Assembly: GCA_001587635.1 (NCBI GenBank) | Contig: LNJE01000001.1 | Location: 69,839-133,838, forward strand | Origin: Methanofastidiosum methylothiophilum | Lineage (GTDB): Archaea; Methanobacteriota_B; Thermococci; Methanofastidiosales; Methanofastidiosaceae | Direction: 5' to 3' | DNA length: 64,000 nucleotides | Made by a program: the position numbers and the translations under genes | Part shown: piece by piece, positions 33,930 to 42,334 of the stretch | Layout: every line of letters begins with the position of its first letter | Numbering within the stretch: the first letter of the stretch is position 1 | Notes under the pieces: model-generated | Databases searched by the model: none | The model's input: the letters and a program-made list of their open reading frames with translations, nothing else | Told to the model about the DNA's origin: nothing

Positions 33930-36257
33930 TTAAACACAGCCATTGGCCTTAATTTTTTCAAGTAAAAATATGGCTCCTTTTTTATCCATTGGTTTGTTGT
34001 CATTCCCACATTTTGGTGAGTATATGCATGATGGGCATCCTACGCTACAATTACATTCTTCTACCAACTCTAAAGAAGTTCCAACTATTTCATTAAATAA
34101 TTCATATGCCTTTTCAGAAAGCCCAATCCCTCCNTCAAATCCATCNTATATGAATACTGTAGGCTTTCCNGTAGAGGGATGAAAGTTTGTTGATATNCCT
34201 CCAATATCCCACCTGTCACACATCACATGAAATGGCATAATGCCAATCATAGCATGTTCTATCCCGTGGAGAGCNCCTCCAAAAATTTCTTTCCTTATAT
34301 CAANGTTCTTTCTTTTAATAAGCATTTCTAGAATATCNTCTTCTTTGGATCTCTTTTCCCATAATTCTTCCTCTACTGAACATGGAAAAGTAAACCAAAA
34401 TCCNACTGTATCAAATTCAAGAGGNGGNAAGTAAATATTTTTATACCCAATTGTACTGTCNCCCTTCATAATCTTNTATGCATTGTANTTTTCTGTAACT
34501 TTAAGATGGCCAACAAACAATTCTAAATTACCAATTGATTTTTTNTCAATTATATCAATAACAGAAACAAANCTTTCTTTTAGCACCTGGGTATAAAAGT
34601 CAACATCGGTCTTATTTACTTTNATTATNCATTTTTTTAAGTCCATTGAGTCNACAATGTATGTCTCACCTTGGTGAAGTAAAACTGCACCTTCATGCGC
34701 CTCCCTATAGGCTTGCCCCCTATCCATAGTTTCAAGAGTTTTATTCNGNTGCATCACTTTGAATATATCACTTGAAATGCTATCAAGGCTTACGACCATT
34801 GAGGCGCTNTTTGAGCCAGAATAAATCCATCCATTTGGTGTTTCTTTGNCAAGGGATTCANTCTTTANCTCATCTAATACTTGGGGCAAATATCCNCCCA
34901 AATATTTCTTGTCCCTATCTAAAACTATTGGCAGTTCAGAGGAGGCACACATTGTATGCCCAAAGAGAATATAGGGATTGGAAAGATCGATTATGGCATG
35001 NTCATGGGATTTTCCAAAAAACATTTCAGGATGCCTCATAAAATACTGNTCCAGCTGATTTTGAAANGCAACAAGTGTTGCAACTGAATCGCTAGCACCC
35101 CTGCCAGCCCTTCCAGCCTGTTGCCATGTAGATATNATTGTTCCTGGGTATCCAGAGATAATGACGCTATCAAGACCCCCTATATCAATTCCAAGTTCAA
35201 GAGCATTTGTTGAGGTCACTCCCTTGATAACCCCATTTTTAAGGCCATTTTCAATCCTCCTNCNCTCTTCTGGCAAATAACCTGCCCTNTANGCCATTAT
35301 CTTATCTTTTAGATGTTCCTCAGAATTATCAAGAGACTCTTTAGACCATCGTGCAATTAGTTCTGACATTTTNCTAGATACGGTAAAGCACAATGTTTGG
35401 AGNCCTTCTCTTATGAAAAATAGAAAAAGTCTTTTTGATTCCTGATGNGTNGATAGATAATCCCCATTTTTATAAGGATTGTAAAAAATNAAGTATTTTT
35501 TACCCTTGGGAGAGCCATCTTCTGATATCAGTTTGTATTTTAATCCGGTGAGNTTTTCAGCAAACTCAATAGGATTTGCTAACGTGGCNGTAGAAATAAT
35601 NAACTGTGGACTAGATCCATAATATTCACATACCCTTTCTATCCTTCTTATTAGTAGGGAAACGTTTGATCCAAAAACTCCACGATANATATGGGCCTCA
35701 TCTAAAACNATAAATTTTAGATTAGANAAAAAGTGCTGCCACTTATAGTTCCAAGGAAGGATGTGGTGCATCTCATAAGGATTAGAAACTATTATCCTTG
35801 ATTCATTTCTTATTTTTGGCCTTATTGNTGANGGAGTGTCNCCATCATAAACATTGGGATTTACCCTGATCTCTGTTTCAGCCTCAAGGGCCCTTAANAC
35901 TTTAAGCTGATCATTTGATAATGCTTTTGTGGGATATAGATAAAGGGCCGTTGCATNGNTNTCNTTTGATAAGAATTCAAAGATGGGAAGGTTAAATGCA
36001 AGCGTTTTGCCGGAAGCAGTTGGGGTTGTNATNACAATATTATTTCCTTTTCTTATCTCCTCTAGGCTCTCGCACTGATGTTTGTACAAACTGATATTTT
36101 TTCTCTCAAGATAGTCGCTAAGATTTATAGGCAGCTCTTCTTTGATTTCNCCATATATTGGTTCTCTTTCTTCTAAAAGTTCAACNTGTGCAATATTTCT
36201 ATCAAAAGAAGAATCTTTCCTTAATTTGAANAGTATATTTTCAATCACTTGCTCCAT
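33930..36257 (-). CDS. DEAD/DEAH helicase with C-terminal DUF1998/MZB domain, MrfA (YprA)-like
   Basis: A 775-residue superfamily 2 helicase. Visible are LYKHQCESLEEI (Q-type motif), TTPTASGKTLAFNLP (Walker A), LYPTKALSNDQ, VLDEAH (motif II), TNALELGIDIGGLDSVI (motif V region) and QQAGRAGR (motif VI). The C-terminal DUF1998 domain holds a four-cysteine zinc site in CNCSVGCPSCIYSPKC. This is the layout of bacterial MrfA/YprA and eukaryotic Hrq1, which act in mitomycin/crosslink repair. It overlaps by 13 nt the exonuclease gene upstream, the same pairing as mrfA-mrfB in Bacillus. Over 50 single N bases fall within the gene, so individual residues are unreliable. Confidence 0.87.
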   Translation of the reverse strand: MEQVIENIXFKLRKDSSFDRNIAXVELLEEREPIYXEIKEELPINLSDYLERKNISLYKHQCESLEEIRKGNNIXXTTPTASGKTLAFNLPIFEFLSXXXXATALYLYPTKALSNDQLKXLRALEAETEIRVNPNVYDXDTXSXIRPKIRNESRIIVSNPYEMHHILPWNYKWQHFXSNLKFXVLDEAHXYRGVFGSNVSLLIRRIERVCEYYGSSPQXIISXATLANPIEFAEXLTGLKYKLISEDGSPKGKKYXIFYNPYKNGDYLXXHQESKRLFLFFIREXLQTLCFTVSXKMSELIARWSKESLDNSEEHLKDKIMXXRAGYLPEEXRRIENGLKNGVIKGVTSTNALELGIDIGGLDSVIISGYPGTXISTWQQAGRAGRGASDSVATLVXFQNQLXQYFMRHPEMFFGKSHXHAIIDLSNPYILFGHTMCASSELPIVLDRDKKYLXGYLPQVLDEXKXESLXKETPNGWIYSGSXSASMVVSLDSISSDIFKVMXXNKTLETMDRGQAYREAHEGAVLLHQGETYIXDSMDLKKXIXKVNKTDVDFYTQVLKEXFVSVIDIIXKKSIGNLELFVGHLKVTEXYNAXKIMKXDSTIGYKNIYXXPLEFDTXGFWFTFPCSVEEELWEKRSKEXDILEMLIKRKNXDIRKEIFGXALHGIEHAMIGIMPFHVMCDRWDIGXISTNFHPSXGKPTVFIXDGFXGGIGLSEKAYELFNEIVGTSLELVEECNCSVGCPSCIYSPKCGNDNKPMDKKGAIFLLEKIKANGCV

Positions 36258-37372
36258 TCCTCATAAAGTTTTGAAAAAATCTTTGTAAGTGTNATAAGGT
36301 CATGTCTGTTGTGCTCAATTATTGGAATAACTGGNCCTATGTTTCCAGTTCTAAGATAAGTTTCATAAAATTCTGGAACAAGTGCACTTGGAACGTCGTC
36401 ATTTCTTTCTATTCCAAAAAGATACTTTTCTAGAGTTACAAGTCTACAGTTTGGATATTTGTTTCTCCATACTTTCCTTGCAAAATGGAGCATATCAAAA
36501 TGGGGGATTTCAATAATGGGCTTNATACCATAATAGGATAACCTTTCCCTTATGTAAGGGGTGTCAAAGGNTTTACCNTTATANGAAACTAAGACTGACT
36601 TTGGCCCTATGAATGANGAAAATTCTTCTAGTGCTGCAGGCTCTTGAGCTAAATCCCTTAAGAAATATTGATTGATTGAAAGAGTATCTCNGTTATATTT
36701 TGCAACACCTATTANTATTATGGGCCTATTAAATAATCCNAANGTTTCTATATCAAANAAAAGAAAGTCCTCCATCTCATGGAATCCTGAGCANCANTAG
36801 GCNAGCTCATCTGATTGGGACANCCAATAAGAAATTCTATTCATTATATTTTTAGTATCCCTTGATTCAATCAAGNCAAGGCAACTTTTGGCCTCTTTNG
36901 AAAAANGAGGGTGATTGATCAAATCCTCAATTGTAGTATACCCTCTGCTTCTAAGGTATTTTTTCTTCATATCCCCTATGCCGTAAATTAATTTNAGTTC
37001 TGANAGGATTTTTTCTTTTGCCTCNTCACTTGAAAATTTTTTTAGTTTTAANGGTATATCATAANTAATAGTAAATATGCTTCCGTGACCAGAATCATTT
37101 TCATGCCCTTTAATGACTTCTGAAATTTCCATATCCTTATATTTGTCCATTAAAACCCTCTTTAGATTCTGGGCATTAACATATTCATTTTGATTAAGTC
37201 CAAACGGCATACCATAAAAAAAATCATTTTTAATATCTTCATTATCTTCTACGATTTCATATTCCTTTACTGGATCTATTTTCGTTCTGAAGCTTTTACC
37301 TATTCCAATAAATGGAGATTTGTTGTGGGTGACATTGATTCTCCCTTTATTTGATTTAGAAGTAATGGACAT
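36245..37372 (-). CDS. RNase H-like DEDD exonuclease, MrfB (YprB)-like
   Basis: A 375-residue protein. A helix-hairpin-helix-like segment (IYGIGDMKKKYLRSRGYTT, about 140-158) precedes a RNase_H_2 exonuclease domain (about 205-372): FDIExxGLFNRPII gives the first Asp/Glu pair, FDTPYIRERLSYYG the second block, HFDMLHFARKVWRNKYPNC the third, and IEHNRHDLxTL the last His/Asp. The stretch RLVTLEKYLFGIERNDDVPS is characteristic of YprB/MrfB. In Bacillus MrfB works with the helicase MrfA to repair mitomycin lesions; the adjacent overlapping helicase gene supports the same role here (inference). About 40 N bases are present. Confidence 0.83.
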   Translation of the reverse strand: MSITSKSNKGRINVTHNKSPFIGIGKSFRTKIDPVKEYEIVEDNEDIKNDFFYGMPFGLNQNEYVNAQNLKRVLMDKYKDMEISEVIKGHENDSGHGSIFTIXYDIXLKLKKFSSXEAKEKIXSEXKLIYGIGDMKKKYLRSRGYTTIEDLINHPXFXKEAKSCLXLIESRDTKNIMNRISYWXSQSDEXAXXCSGFHEMEDFLXFDIEXXGLFNRPIIXIGVAKYNXDTLSINQYFLRDLAQEPAALEEFXSFIGPKSVLVXYXGKXFDTPYIRERLSYYGXKPIIEIPHFDMLHFARKVWRNKYPNCRLVTLEKYLFGIERNDDVPSALVPEFYETYLRTGNIXPVIPIIEHNRHDLXTLTKIFSKLYEEWSK

Positions 37373-37688
37373 AAACTCACAGCTAATTTAAAAATTGACC
37401 TGTAAATTTTAGTTACCAATTTCTATTTAAGAGTTGTTGTTTATGCCGAAAATCGTAAGTGTTAATCTCCTAAAAAAATGAATCAGATATACTTTTAAAA
37501 CATGCAAAAACTAAAAAACANCTGAAATGAAAAGATTAAGAAATTACTGAAAAATTATATGAAATTAAACTTCTTTTAANTCTAATCCACAATAGATATA
37601 AAGCATTTNGTTATTTTTCATATCAAAGTAAAGTTACATGTTTAAAAGATTTTGAGACGAATAATGGCGAGATTTAGGGAGAGATTTT
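37373..37688. other. intergenic, no gene seen
   Basis: A 316-base AT-rich spacer, upstream of both the minus-strand exonuclease gene and the plus-strand DUF357 gene, so it must hold promoters for both. It contains three N bases. I see no RNA gene, repeat or convincing short reading frame. Confidence 0.45.
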
Positions 37689-37985
37689 TTGAGAGAAGTA
37701 AGCGANGAAAAGTTAGCAAANTACTTTGAAATAGCAAAAAAGGCTTTTGATGATATTAAAATTAATCCCCCTAAAGGTTCCCATATGGAAAAGGTGGCAA
37801 ATGATTACTTAGATATGGCAAAGAGGTATTATGAGGATGCAAAATATTTCAAAGAAAAGGGTGACTATGTTACAGCTTTTGCTTCATTAAATTATCTCCA
37901 TGGATATCTAGATGCTGGTGCAAGACTTGGTGTATTTAAAGTATCAACAACAAAATATTTTGCATTCGAAGAGGAGACGAGGTGA
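37689..37985 (+). CDS. DUF357 domain protein
   Basis: A 98-residue all-helical archaeal protein of the DUF357 family, recognised by YLDMAKRYYEDAKYFKEKGD and the ending FASLNYLHGYLDAGARLGVF. Its function is unknown. The start is TTG 37689, preceded by a GGGAGAG stretch. It lies 4 nt before the UPF0212 gene, a frequent pairing of two uncharacterised euryarchaeal proteins. Confidence 0.87.
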   Translation: MREVSXEKLAXYFEIAKKAFDDIKINPPKGSHMEKVANDYLDMAKRYYEDAKYFKEKGDYVTAFASLNYLHGYLDAGARLGVFKVSTTKYFAFEEETR

Positions 37986-37989
37986 TTAA

Positions 37990-38355
37990 TTGGATTATAA
38001 AGTTACTCTTGAAGTTCCAATTATTGTGAGAGATATTAAAGACGGTGAAGATGCAATAAAAGTTGCAATGTCAAGTGTTATTAAAAAATTAAAAGCAAGC
38101 AAACTGGAATATGTTAAAGTTGAGATAGGTATGTCACAATGCCCTAAATGCGGAGATTATTTTGAAAGTTCATTTTTTGTAGGTGATGTATCTCTAGTTG
38201 GGGTATATTTGACCCTTGATATCTTCAACGCAGAAAATACAAAGCATGCAGAAAACATAGCAAAATCTGTTGTTGGAAAGGCGCTAAAGGACGTTCCTTT
38301 CAAGACTTTCGAAATAAAAGAAAAGGTGGAAAAGATTAGGAAGAAACGTCGATGA
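37990..38355 (+). CDS. UPF0212 (DUF555) family protein
   Basis: A 121-residue conserved euryarchaeal protein. The family is recognised by the N-terminal DYKVTLEVPIIVRDIKDGED, the MSQCPKCGDYFESSF knuckle with a CxxC (about 51-54), and VVGKALKDVPF. A single CxxC suggests metal binding by a dimer or a redox role; no function is established. The start is TTG 37990, with a GAGGTGA site overlapping the end of DUF357. The end overlaps the convergent radB gene by 20 nt. Confidence 0.88.
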   Translation: MDYKVTLEVPIIVRDIKDGEDAIKVAMSSVIKKLKASKLEYVKVEIGMSQCPKCGDYFESSFFVGDVSLVGVYLTLDIFNAENTKHAENIAKSVVGKALKDVPFKTFEIKEKVEKIRKKRR

Positions 38356-38995
38356 TGCCAGGATCCCCTATATCATAATATGCTGATTCGCCCTCTTTTT
38401 TATAAGGATGCCTTACTAACGTTGCCTTCCTCTTGTTTTGATCATCTTTTTCTAATTTTATTATTAATTTAGACCAATATTTCAAAACATCACCCCCAAT
38501 AGGAATTTTTTCTCTACTACCCGTTACATCATCATAAACTTGATTTGTGATTACAAGAGGTATATCGAAATCCCTAGCAATTCTAGATAAGATTAAGAGA
38601 TCATTCCCAAGCTGTCTAGCCAGTTCAGTTCGTTTCTTGTGATCATGCCCTTCAAGGCGATATAAAGAAACTAGAGAATCAACACAAACAAAACCAATTC
38701 TAGTACTCATAATTTTTTCAAGTTTTACTAGTGTAATCTCTTGGCTTGCAAAATCTCTTGGCTGAAAAACAATAATATCCTCAAGATTTTTTACCCCCAT
38801 TAAGGAAAGTCTTTTTGGAGAAAATCCGCTCTCTGTGTCAATAAACACGGATTTCTTTCCTTTTAGAAGGGTATATTTACAACACATCAAACAAAAAGTA
38901 GTTTTACCCGTTGCATGCTCACCATAAACTTGTGTTATTATCCCTTCAGGAACACCATCAATTAGCTGATCTAAAGGATTTCCACCAATTTTAAT
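38336..38995 (-). CDS. radB: DNA repair and recombination protein RadB (ATT start)
   Basis: A 219-residue RecA/RadA paralogue. Walker A is YGEHATGKTTF (about 26-36), Walker B is FVCVDSL, and VITNQVYDD and GGDVLKYWS are RadA-like loops. Only Met residues after the Walker A (38890 and later) would give a canonical start, which would destroy the ATPase. Reading upstream in frame, the conserved KIGGNPLDQLIDGG-like N-terminus is intact, and between a TAG and this region no ATG, GTG or TTG occurs. ATT at 38995-38993, 4 nt after GGTGG (39004-39000), gives exactly the expected N-terminus (M-K-I-G-G). RadB modulates recombination in Euryarchaeota. Confidence 0.88.
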   Translation of the reverse strand: MKIGGNPLDQLIDGVPEGIITQVYGEHATGKTTFCLMCCKYTLLKGKKSVFIDTESGFSPKRLSLMGVKNLEDIIVFQPRDFASQEITLVKLEKIMSTRIGFVCVDSLVSLYRLEGHDHKKRTELARQLGNDLLILSRIARDFDIPLVITNQVYDDVTGSREKIPIGGDVLKYWSKLIIKLEKDDQNKRKATLVRHPYKKEGESAYYDIGDPGIIDVSS

Positions 38996-39034
38996 ATAAC
39001 CACCTTTGATAATATTGTTTCTTATCCTTATAGA

Positions 39035-39042
39035 TTTATAAA
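39035..39042 (-). promoter_or_regulatory. TATA box of radB
   Basis: TTTATAAA on the minus strand, about 43 nt before the ATT start. A transcription start about 25 nt downstream would leave a short leader holding the GGTGG ribosome binding site, which supports translation from the ATT rather than from an upstream codon. Confidence 0.55.
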
Positions 39043-39091
39043 GTATATTCTATTTAATGGGATAAAATGGATCTAAATAAACATAGAAAAT

Positions 39092-39101
39092 CTTTTATAC
39101 T
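39092..39101 (+). promoter_or_regulatory. TATA box of tRNA-Val
   Basis: CTTTTATACT centred about 27 nt upstream of the first base of the tRNA, the usual archaeal distance. Confidence 0.6.
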
Positions 39102-39122
39102 GGGAGTCCAGTTCTGATTTAA

Positions 39123-39196
39123 GGGCCCATGGTCTAGTTGGTTATGACGTCACCTCGACACGGTGGAGGTCCTGAGTTCGAATCTCAGTGGGCCCA
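39123..39196 (+). tRNA. tRNA-Val (GAC)
   Basis: A complete cloverleaf: acceptor GGGCCCA pairs with TGGGCCC, the T arm is CTGAG-TTCGAAT-CTCAG, and the anticodon stem TCACC pairs with GGTGG. The seven-base loop is TCGACAC, giving anticodon GAC (39157-39159). Base 33 (39156) is C rather than the near-universal T. The 3' CCA is not encoded. Confidence 0.93.
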
Positions 39197-39218
39197 CTAT
39201 CTCTTTTAATGTGGATAT

Positions 39219-39887
39219 ATGAAAGACACAAATTCTTATAACGAAGAGCTATTAAGGGATATCTCAAAAATCTATTCTTCGATAAAAAAAGAAATAGAAG
39301 ATCGTCTTAATGAATTTACCATAGTCTGGGAAAAAGGAACTGAAGAGAGTCTTTTCTCAGAACTTGCTTTTTGTCTTTTGACCCCCCAATCAAAAGCCAA
39401 GATGTGCTGGGAATCTATTTGCACTCTTATTGAAAAAAATTATTTAATTGATGGAAGTGAAGAAGAAATTCTAGATTGCCTCTATGGTGTCAGATTCAAG
39501 TATAAAAAATCCAAATATCTTATTGAAGTTAGAGAAGTGTTCAATGTTTCAGGAAAGATTTCTATCCGAAGAGAAATTGACAGGTTTAATTCTCCTTTAG
39601 AAGCTAGAGAATGGTTAGTAAAAAATGTCAAAGGTATGGGATATAAAGAAGCAAGCCATTTTTTGAGAAATATTGGGAAAGGCCAAGATTTGGCTATACT
39701 TGATAGACATATACTAAAAAATCTAAAATTACTTAATGTAATTGAAAAAATACCTGATTCAATACCGCCAAAAAAGTACTTAGAACTCGAGCAAACTATG
39801 AGGGAATTCTCAAAAGAAATTGGAATTCCTCTTGACCACCTTGATATTGTTCTATGGTATAAGGAAACTAAAGAGATATTCAAGTAG
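39219..39887 (+). CDS. ogg: 8-oxoguanine DNA glycosylase/AP lyase (archaeal Ogg2 type)
   Basis: A 222-residue helix-hairpin-helix base-excision enzyme that removes 8-oxoguanine and nicks the strand. The HhH with the catalytic lysine is NVKGMGYKEASHFLRNIG (about 138-155), and the catalytic aspartate is in LAILDRHILKNL (about 160-171). FCLLTPQSKAKMCWESI in the N-terminal half is typical of the short archaeal family. It begins 22 nt after tRNA-Val. Confidence 0.9.
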   Translation: MKDTNSYNEELLRDISKIYSSIKKEIEDRLNEFTIVWEKGTEESLFSELAFCLLTPQSKAKMCWESICTLIEKNYLIDGSEEEILDCLYGVRFKYKKSKYLIEVREVFNVSGKISIRREIDRFNSPLEAREWLVKNVKGMGYKEASHFLRNIGKGQDLAILDRHILKNLKLLNVIEKIPDSIPPKKYLELEQTMREFSKEIGIPLDHLDIVLWYKETKEIFK

Positions 39888-39936
39888 CTTTAGGTAATTT
39901 TTATAAATCGAAGATAATAGCCTATTTTGTGATAGT

Positions 39937-40242
39937 ATGGGATTTATGCAAGAATTTATGGAATTTTTAAAGGAGTACAAAGTAATAGGTGTTGCTGTTG
40001 CATTTATTATGGCTGCAGCGTCAACTTCTCTTGTAAACTCTCTTGTGAATGATATAATAATGCCAATTATTACTCCATTTATACCGGGTGGGGGTTGGCA
40101 GGAAGCAACGCTATCAATTGGGCCAATAGTCTTAAGATGGGGATCGTTTCTAGCGCAGATAGTTAACTTTATCATCCTTGCACTTGTTGTCTTCATAATA
40201 GCAAAGAAATTACTTAAAGAAGAAAAAGTTACAAAGAAGTAA
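39937..40242 (+). CDS. mscL: large-conductance mechanosensitive channel MscL
   Basis: A 101-residue protein with the MscL plan: an amphipathic N-terminal helix MGFMQEFMEFLKEY, TM1 VIGVAVAFIMAAASTSLVNS (about 16-35), a periplasmic loop starting NDIIMPIITPFIPGG, TM2 (about 70-90) and a charged C-terminal tail KKLLKEEKVTKK. The channel opens on membrane stretch to release solutes. It has a TATA-like TTTTTATAAAT (about 39898-39908) upstream and a GTGAT site before the ATG. Confidence 0.86.
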   Translation: MGFMQEFMEFLKEYKVIGVAVAFIMAAASTSLVNSLVNDIIMPIITPFIPGGGWQEATLSIGPIVLRWGSFLAQIVNFIILALVVFIIAKKLLKEEKVTKK

Positions 40243-40379
40243 TATGTCTAATTTATTAACAAATTTTTACTTATTTTAATATATATAAATCGATTTATTT
40301 CTATTTTAAATTCGCAAAAGACTTTTATAGAACTAATTATTAAACTAGAAGAAGTTGTAAGGCCCGTATATAGTACAAT

Positions 40380-40901
40380 ATGATAACTGATAGCATGTCA
40401 AGTTATAACAGTCTAAAATTGTATTCAACAGAAGATTTGATATTGACTTCGCTTAAAAGTGAAATCGATAGTAAATCTGCATATCTTAAAATTAAAGATT
40501 CTGCCAAGAATGTAGTCTTAAGGGATAAAATGAATTTTTTAGCAAATGAGGAGGAAAAACACAGATCTTTCTTTGAAACTCTTTACAAAAAGAGTTATCC
40601 AAACAAAACAATAATTCTGCCTAGGGTGTCCCCTGTTCCATTACCGGAAATAAAAATTGAGGACGAGATGGCACCTTTAAGTGAAGTACTCCAGCAAGCT
40701 ATGGATGCAGAAGTTGCTGCGCATGACTTCTATATTGAAGTTTCCAAGAGATTCATGAAAGAAAAAGACATATTCAATATGTTAAATTATATAGCTGATA
40801 TGGAAATGGGCCATTACAAACTTTTAGAGATTGAAAAGGAAAATTCAATAAAATTTGAAAGTTATGACAACTTATGGCCAATGATGCATATTGGGCCATA
40901 A
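40380..40901 (+). CDS. rubrerythrin/ferritin-like diiron protein
   Basis: A 173-residue four-helix bundle with two E-x6-Y/E-x2-H type blocks: NEEEKHRSFFETL (about 56-68) and MEMGHYKLLEIEKEN (about 141-155), plus single glutamates in the first (SEIDSKSAY) and third (DAEVAAHDFY) helices. It lacks a rubredoxin domain, so electrons probably come from the rubredoxin gene directly downstream. It likely reduces peroxide. It is the first gene of an oxygen-defence cluster; a TATA-like CTTTTATAGA lies at about 40322-40331. Confidence 0.82.
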   Translation: MITDSMSSYNSLKLYSTEDLILTSLKSEIDSKSAYLKIKDSAKNVVLRDKMNFLANEEEKHRSFFETLYKKSYPNKTIILPRVSPVPLPEIKIEDEMAPLSEVLQQAMDAEVAAHDFYIEVSKRFMKEKDIFNMLNYIADMEMGHYKLLEIEKENSIKFESYDNLWPMMHIGP

Positions 40902-40945
40902 ATATCTCTAATAAATTATTTTAAAAACAATAAGGAGGATAAAAA

Positions 40946-41110
40946 ATGGACAAATATATTTGCATGGTTTGTGGCTATATCTACAATCCGGAAGAAGGAG
41001 ACTCTGATGGGGGAATACCTCCAGATACTCCTTTTGAAGAACTTCCGGATGATTGGACATGCCCAATATGTGGTGCAGGTAAGGATCAGTTTGAAAAAAA
41101 GGAGAATTAA
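40946..41110 (+). CDS. rubredoxin
   Basis: A 54-residue iron-sulfur electron carrier: CMVCGYIYNPEEGD with the first CxxCG (residues 6-10) and DDWTCPICGAGKDQF with the second (about 39-43), plus the conserved aromatic Tyr and Trp. AAGGAGGAT lies 5 nt upstream of ATG 40946, an unusually strong ribosome binding site. It ends 4 nt before the flavodiiron protein gene, its likely electron acceptor. Confidence 0.95.
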   Translation: MDKYICMVCGYIYNPEEGDSDGGIPPDTPFEELPDDWTCPICGAGKDQFEKKEN

Positions 41111-41114
41111 TTAA

Positions 41115-42296
41115 ATGATTCCAAAAGTAATTAAAAAAGATATTTATTGGACCGGATTCATCGATTGGGATAGGAGACTCTTTGATTCATTAATCCCAAC
41201 TCCAAATGGAACTACATATAATTCCTATCTGATAAAAGGTAGTGAAAAGACGATGTTGATTGACACATCTGATTTTGGGAAAGAAAATGATCTTTTGAAT
41301 GCAATAGAAATTACTGGTGTAAAAAAAATAGACTACGTTGTATCAAATCATGCTGAACAAGATCATTCTGGATCCTTGCCAAAGATTTTAAAAAAGTACC
41401 CCGATGCAAAGATAGTTACAAACGCCAAATGCAAAGAGTTAATTGAATCTTTTCTACTAATCCCTGAAGAAAGATTCATTGTTATATCTGACAATCAAGA
41501 GATATCATTAGGAAACAAAACAGTCCAGTTTATAATTGCGCCTTGGGTCCATTGGCCAGACACAATGTTTTCCTATTTAAAAGAAGATAAAATTCTTTTT
41601 TCCTGTGATTTCTTAGGGTCTCACTTTGCTACAAGTAGCTTATATGTTCCAGATGAAAGAGAGATCTATCTCTCCGCAAAAAGATATTACGCTGAGATAA
41701 TGATGCCTTTTAGGTCAATGATTAGAAAATATCTTGAAAGAATAGGTAAATTAGATATTGATATAATTGCTCCAAGCCACGGACCCCTATATGATAAGCC
41801 TTCATTTATTATTGAAGCCTACAAGGATTGGTCAAGTGATACGGTAAAAAATCAAGTTGTAATTCCGTATGTCTCAATGCACGGGAGCACAAAAATTATG
41901 GTCGATTATCTTTCAGAAACTTTGAGCAATATGGGTGTAGAAGTGAAATTATTCAATCTCGAAATTGCTGATGCTGGGGATCTACTGATGTCCCTTGTCG
42001 ATGCTGCCACTATAGTTGTTGGTGCCCCTACTATGTTAGTTGGTCCACATCCGTTAGCTTACTATGCAACATATCTTGTTAATGCAGTAAGACCTAAAAC
42101 AAAATTTGTTTCAATAGTTGGGTCTTTTGGATGGGGAGGAAATGCTGTTGAGATTCTAAAAGGCATGATTACAAATATTAAAGTCGAATTGATTGAACCT
42201 GTATATATTAAAGGTTACCCAAAAGAAATTGATTTCATATCCCTTGACAACTTGGCAAACGAAATAGTTAAGAAACATAGAGAAATAGGGGTCTAA
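41115..42296 (+). CDS. fprA: A-type flavodiiron protein (FprA-like oxygen reductase)
   Basis: A 393-residue two-domain enzyme. The beta-lactamase-like diiron domain (about 1-245) has SNHAEQDHSGSLPKIL (HxExDH ligands), HWPDTMFSY and CDFLGSHF, with SHGP later. The flavodoxin domain (about 250-393) binds FMN via MHGSTKIMVDYL and GAPTMLVGPHP. It reduces O2 to water (or NO), taking electrons from rubredoxin or, in methanogens, from coenzyme F420. It sits between rubredoxin and rubrerythrin, a classic anaerobe defence set. Confidence 0.94.
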   Translation: MIPKVIKKDIYWTGFIDWDRRLFDSLIPTPNGTTYNSYLIKGSEKTMLIDTSDFGKENDLLNAIEITGVKKIDYVVSNHAEQDHSGSLPKILKKYPDAKIVTNAKCKELIESFLLIPEERFIVISDNQEISLGNKTVQFIIAPWVHWPDTMFSYLKEDKILFSCDFLGSHFATSSLYVPDEREIYLSAKRYYAEIMMPFRSMIRKYLERIGKLDIDIIAPSHGPLYDKPSFIIEAYKDWSSDTVKNQVVIPYVSMHGSTKIMVDYLSETLSNMGVEVKLFNLEIADAGDLLMSLVDAATIVVGAPTMLVGPHPLAYYATYLVNAVRPKTKFVSIVGSFGWGGNAVEILKGMITNIKVELIEPVYIKGYPKEIDFISLDNLANEIVKKHREIGV

Positions 42297-42334
42297 AGAA
42301 ATGTTTTTCTTCGCTCAATATAAAGAGTGGTACT

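Noticed and set aside
38336..38890. RadB as a truncated protein lacking the Walker A motif
   Set aside because: The missing motif is encoded directly upstream in the same frame; only the start codon is unusual.
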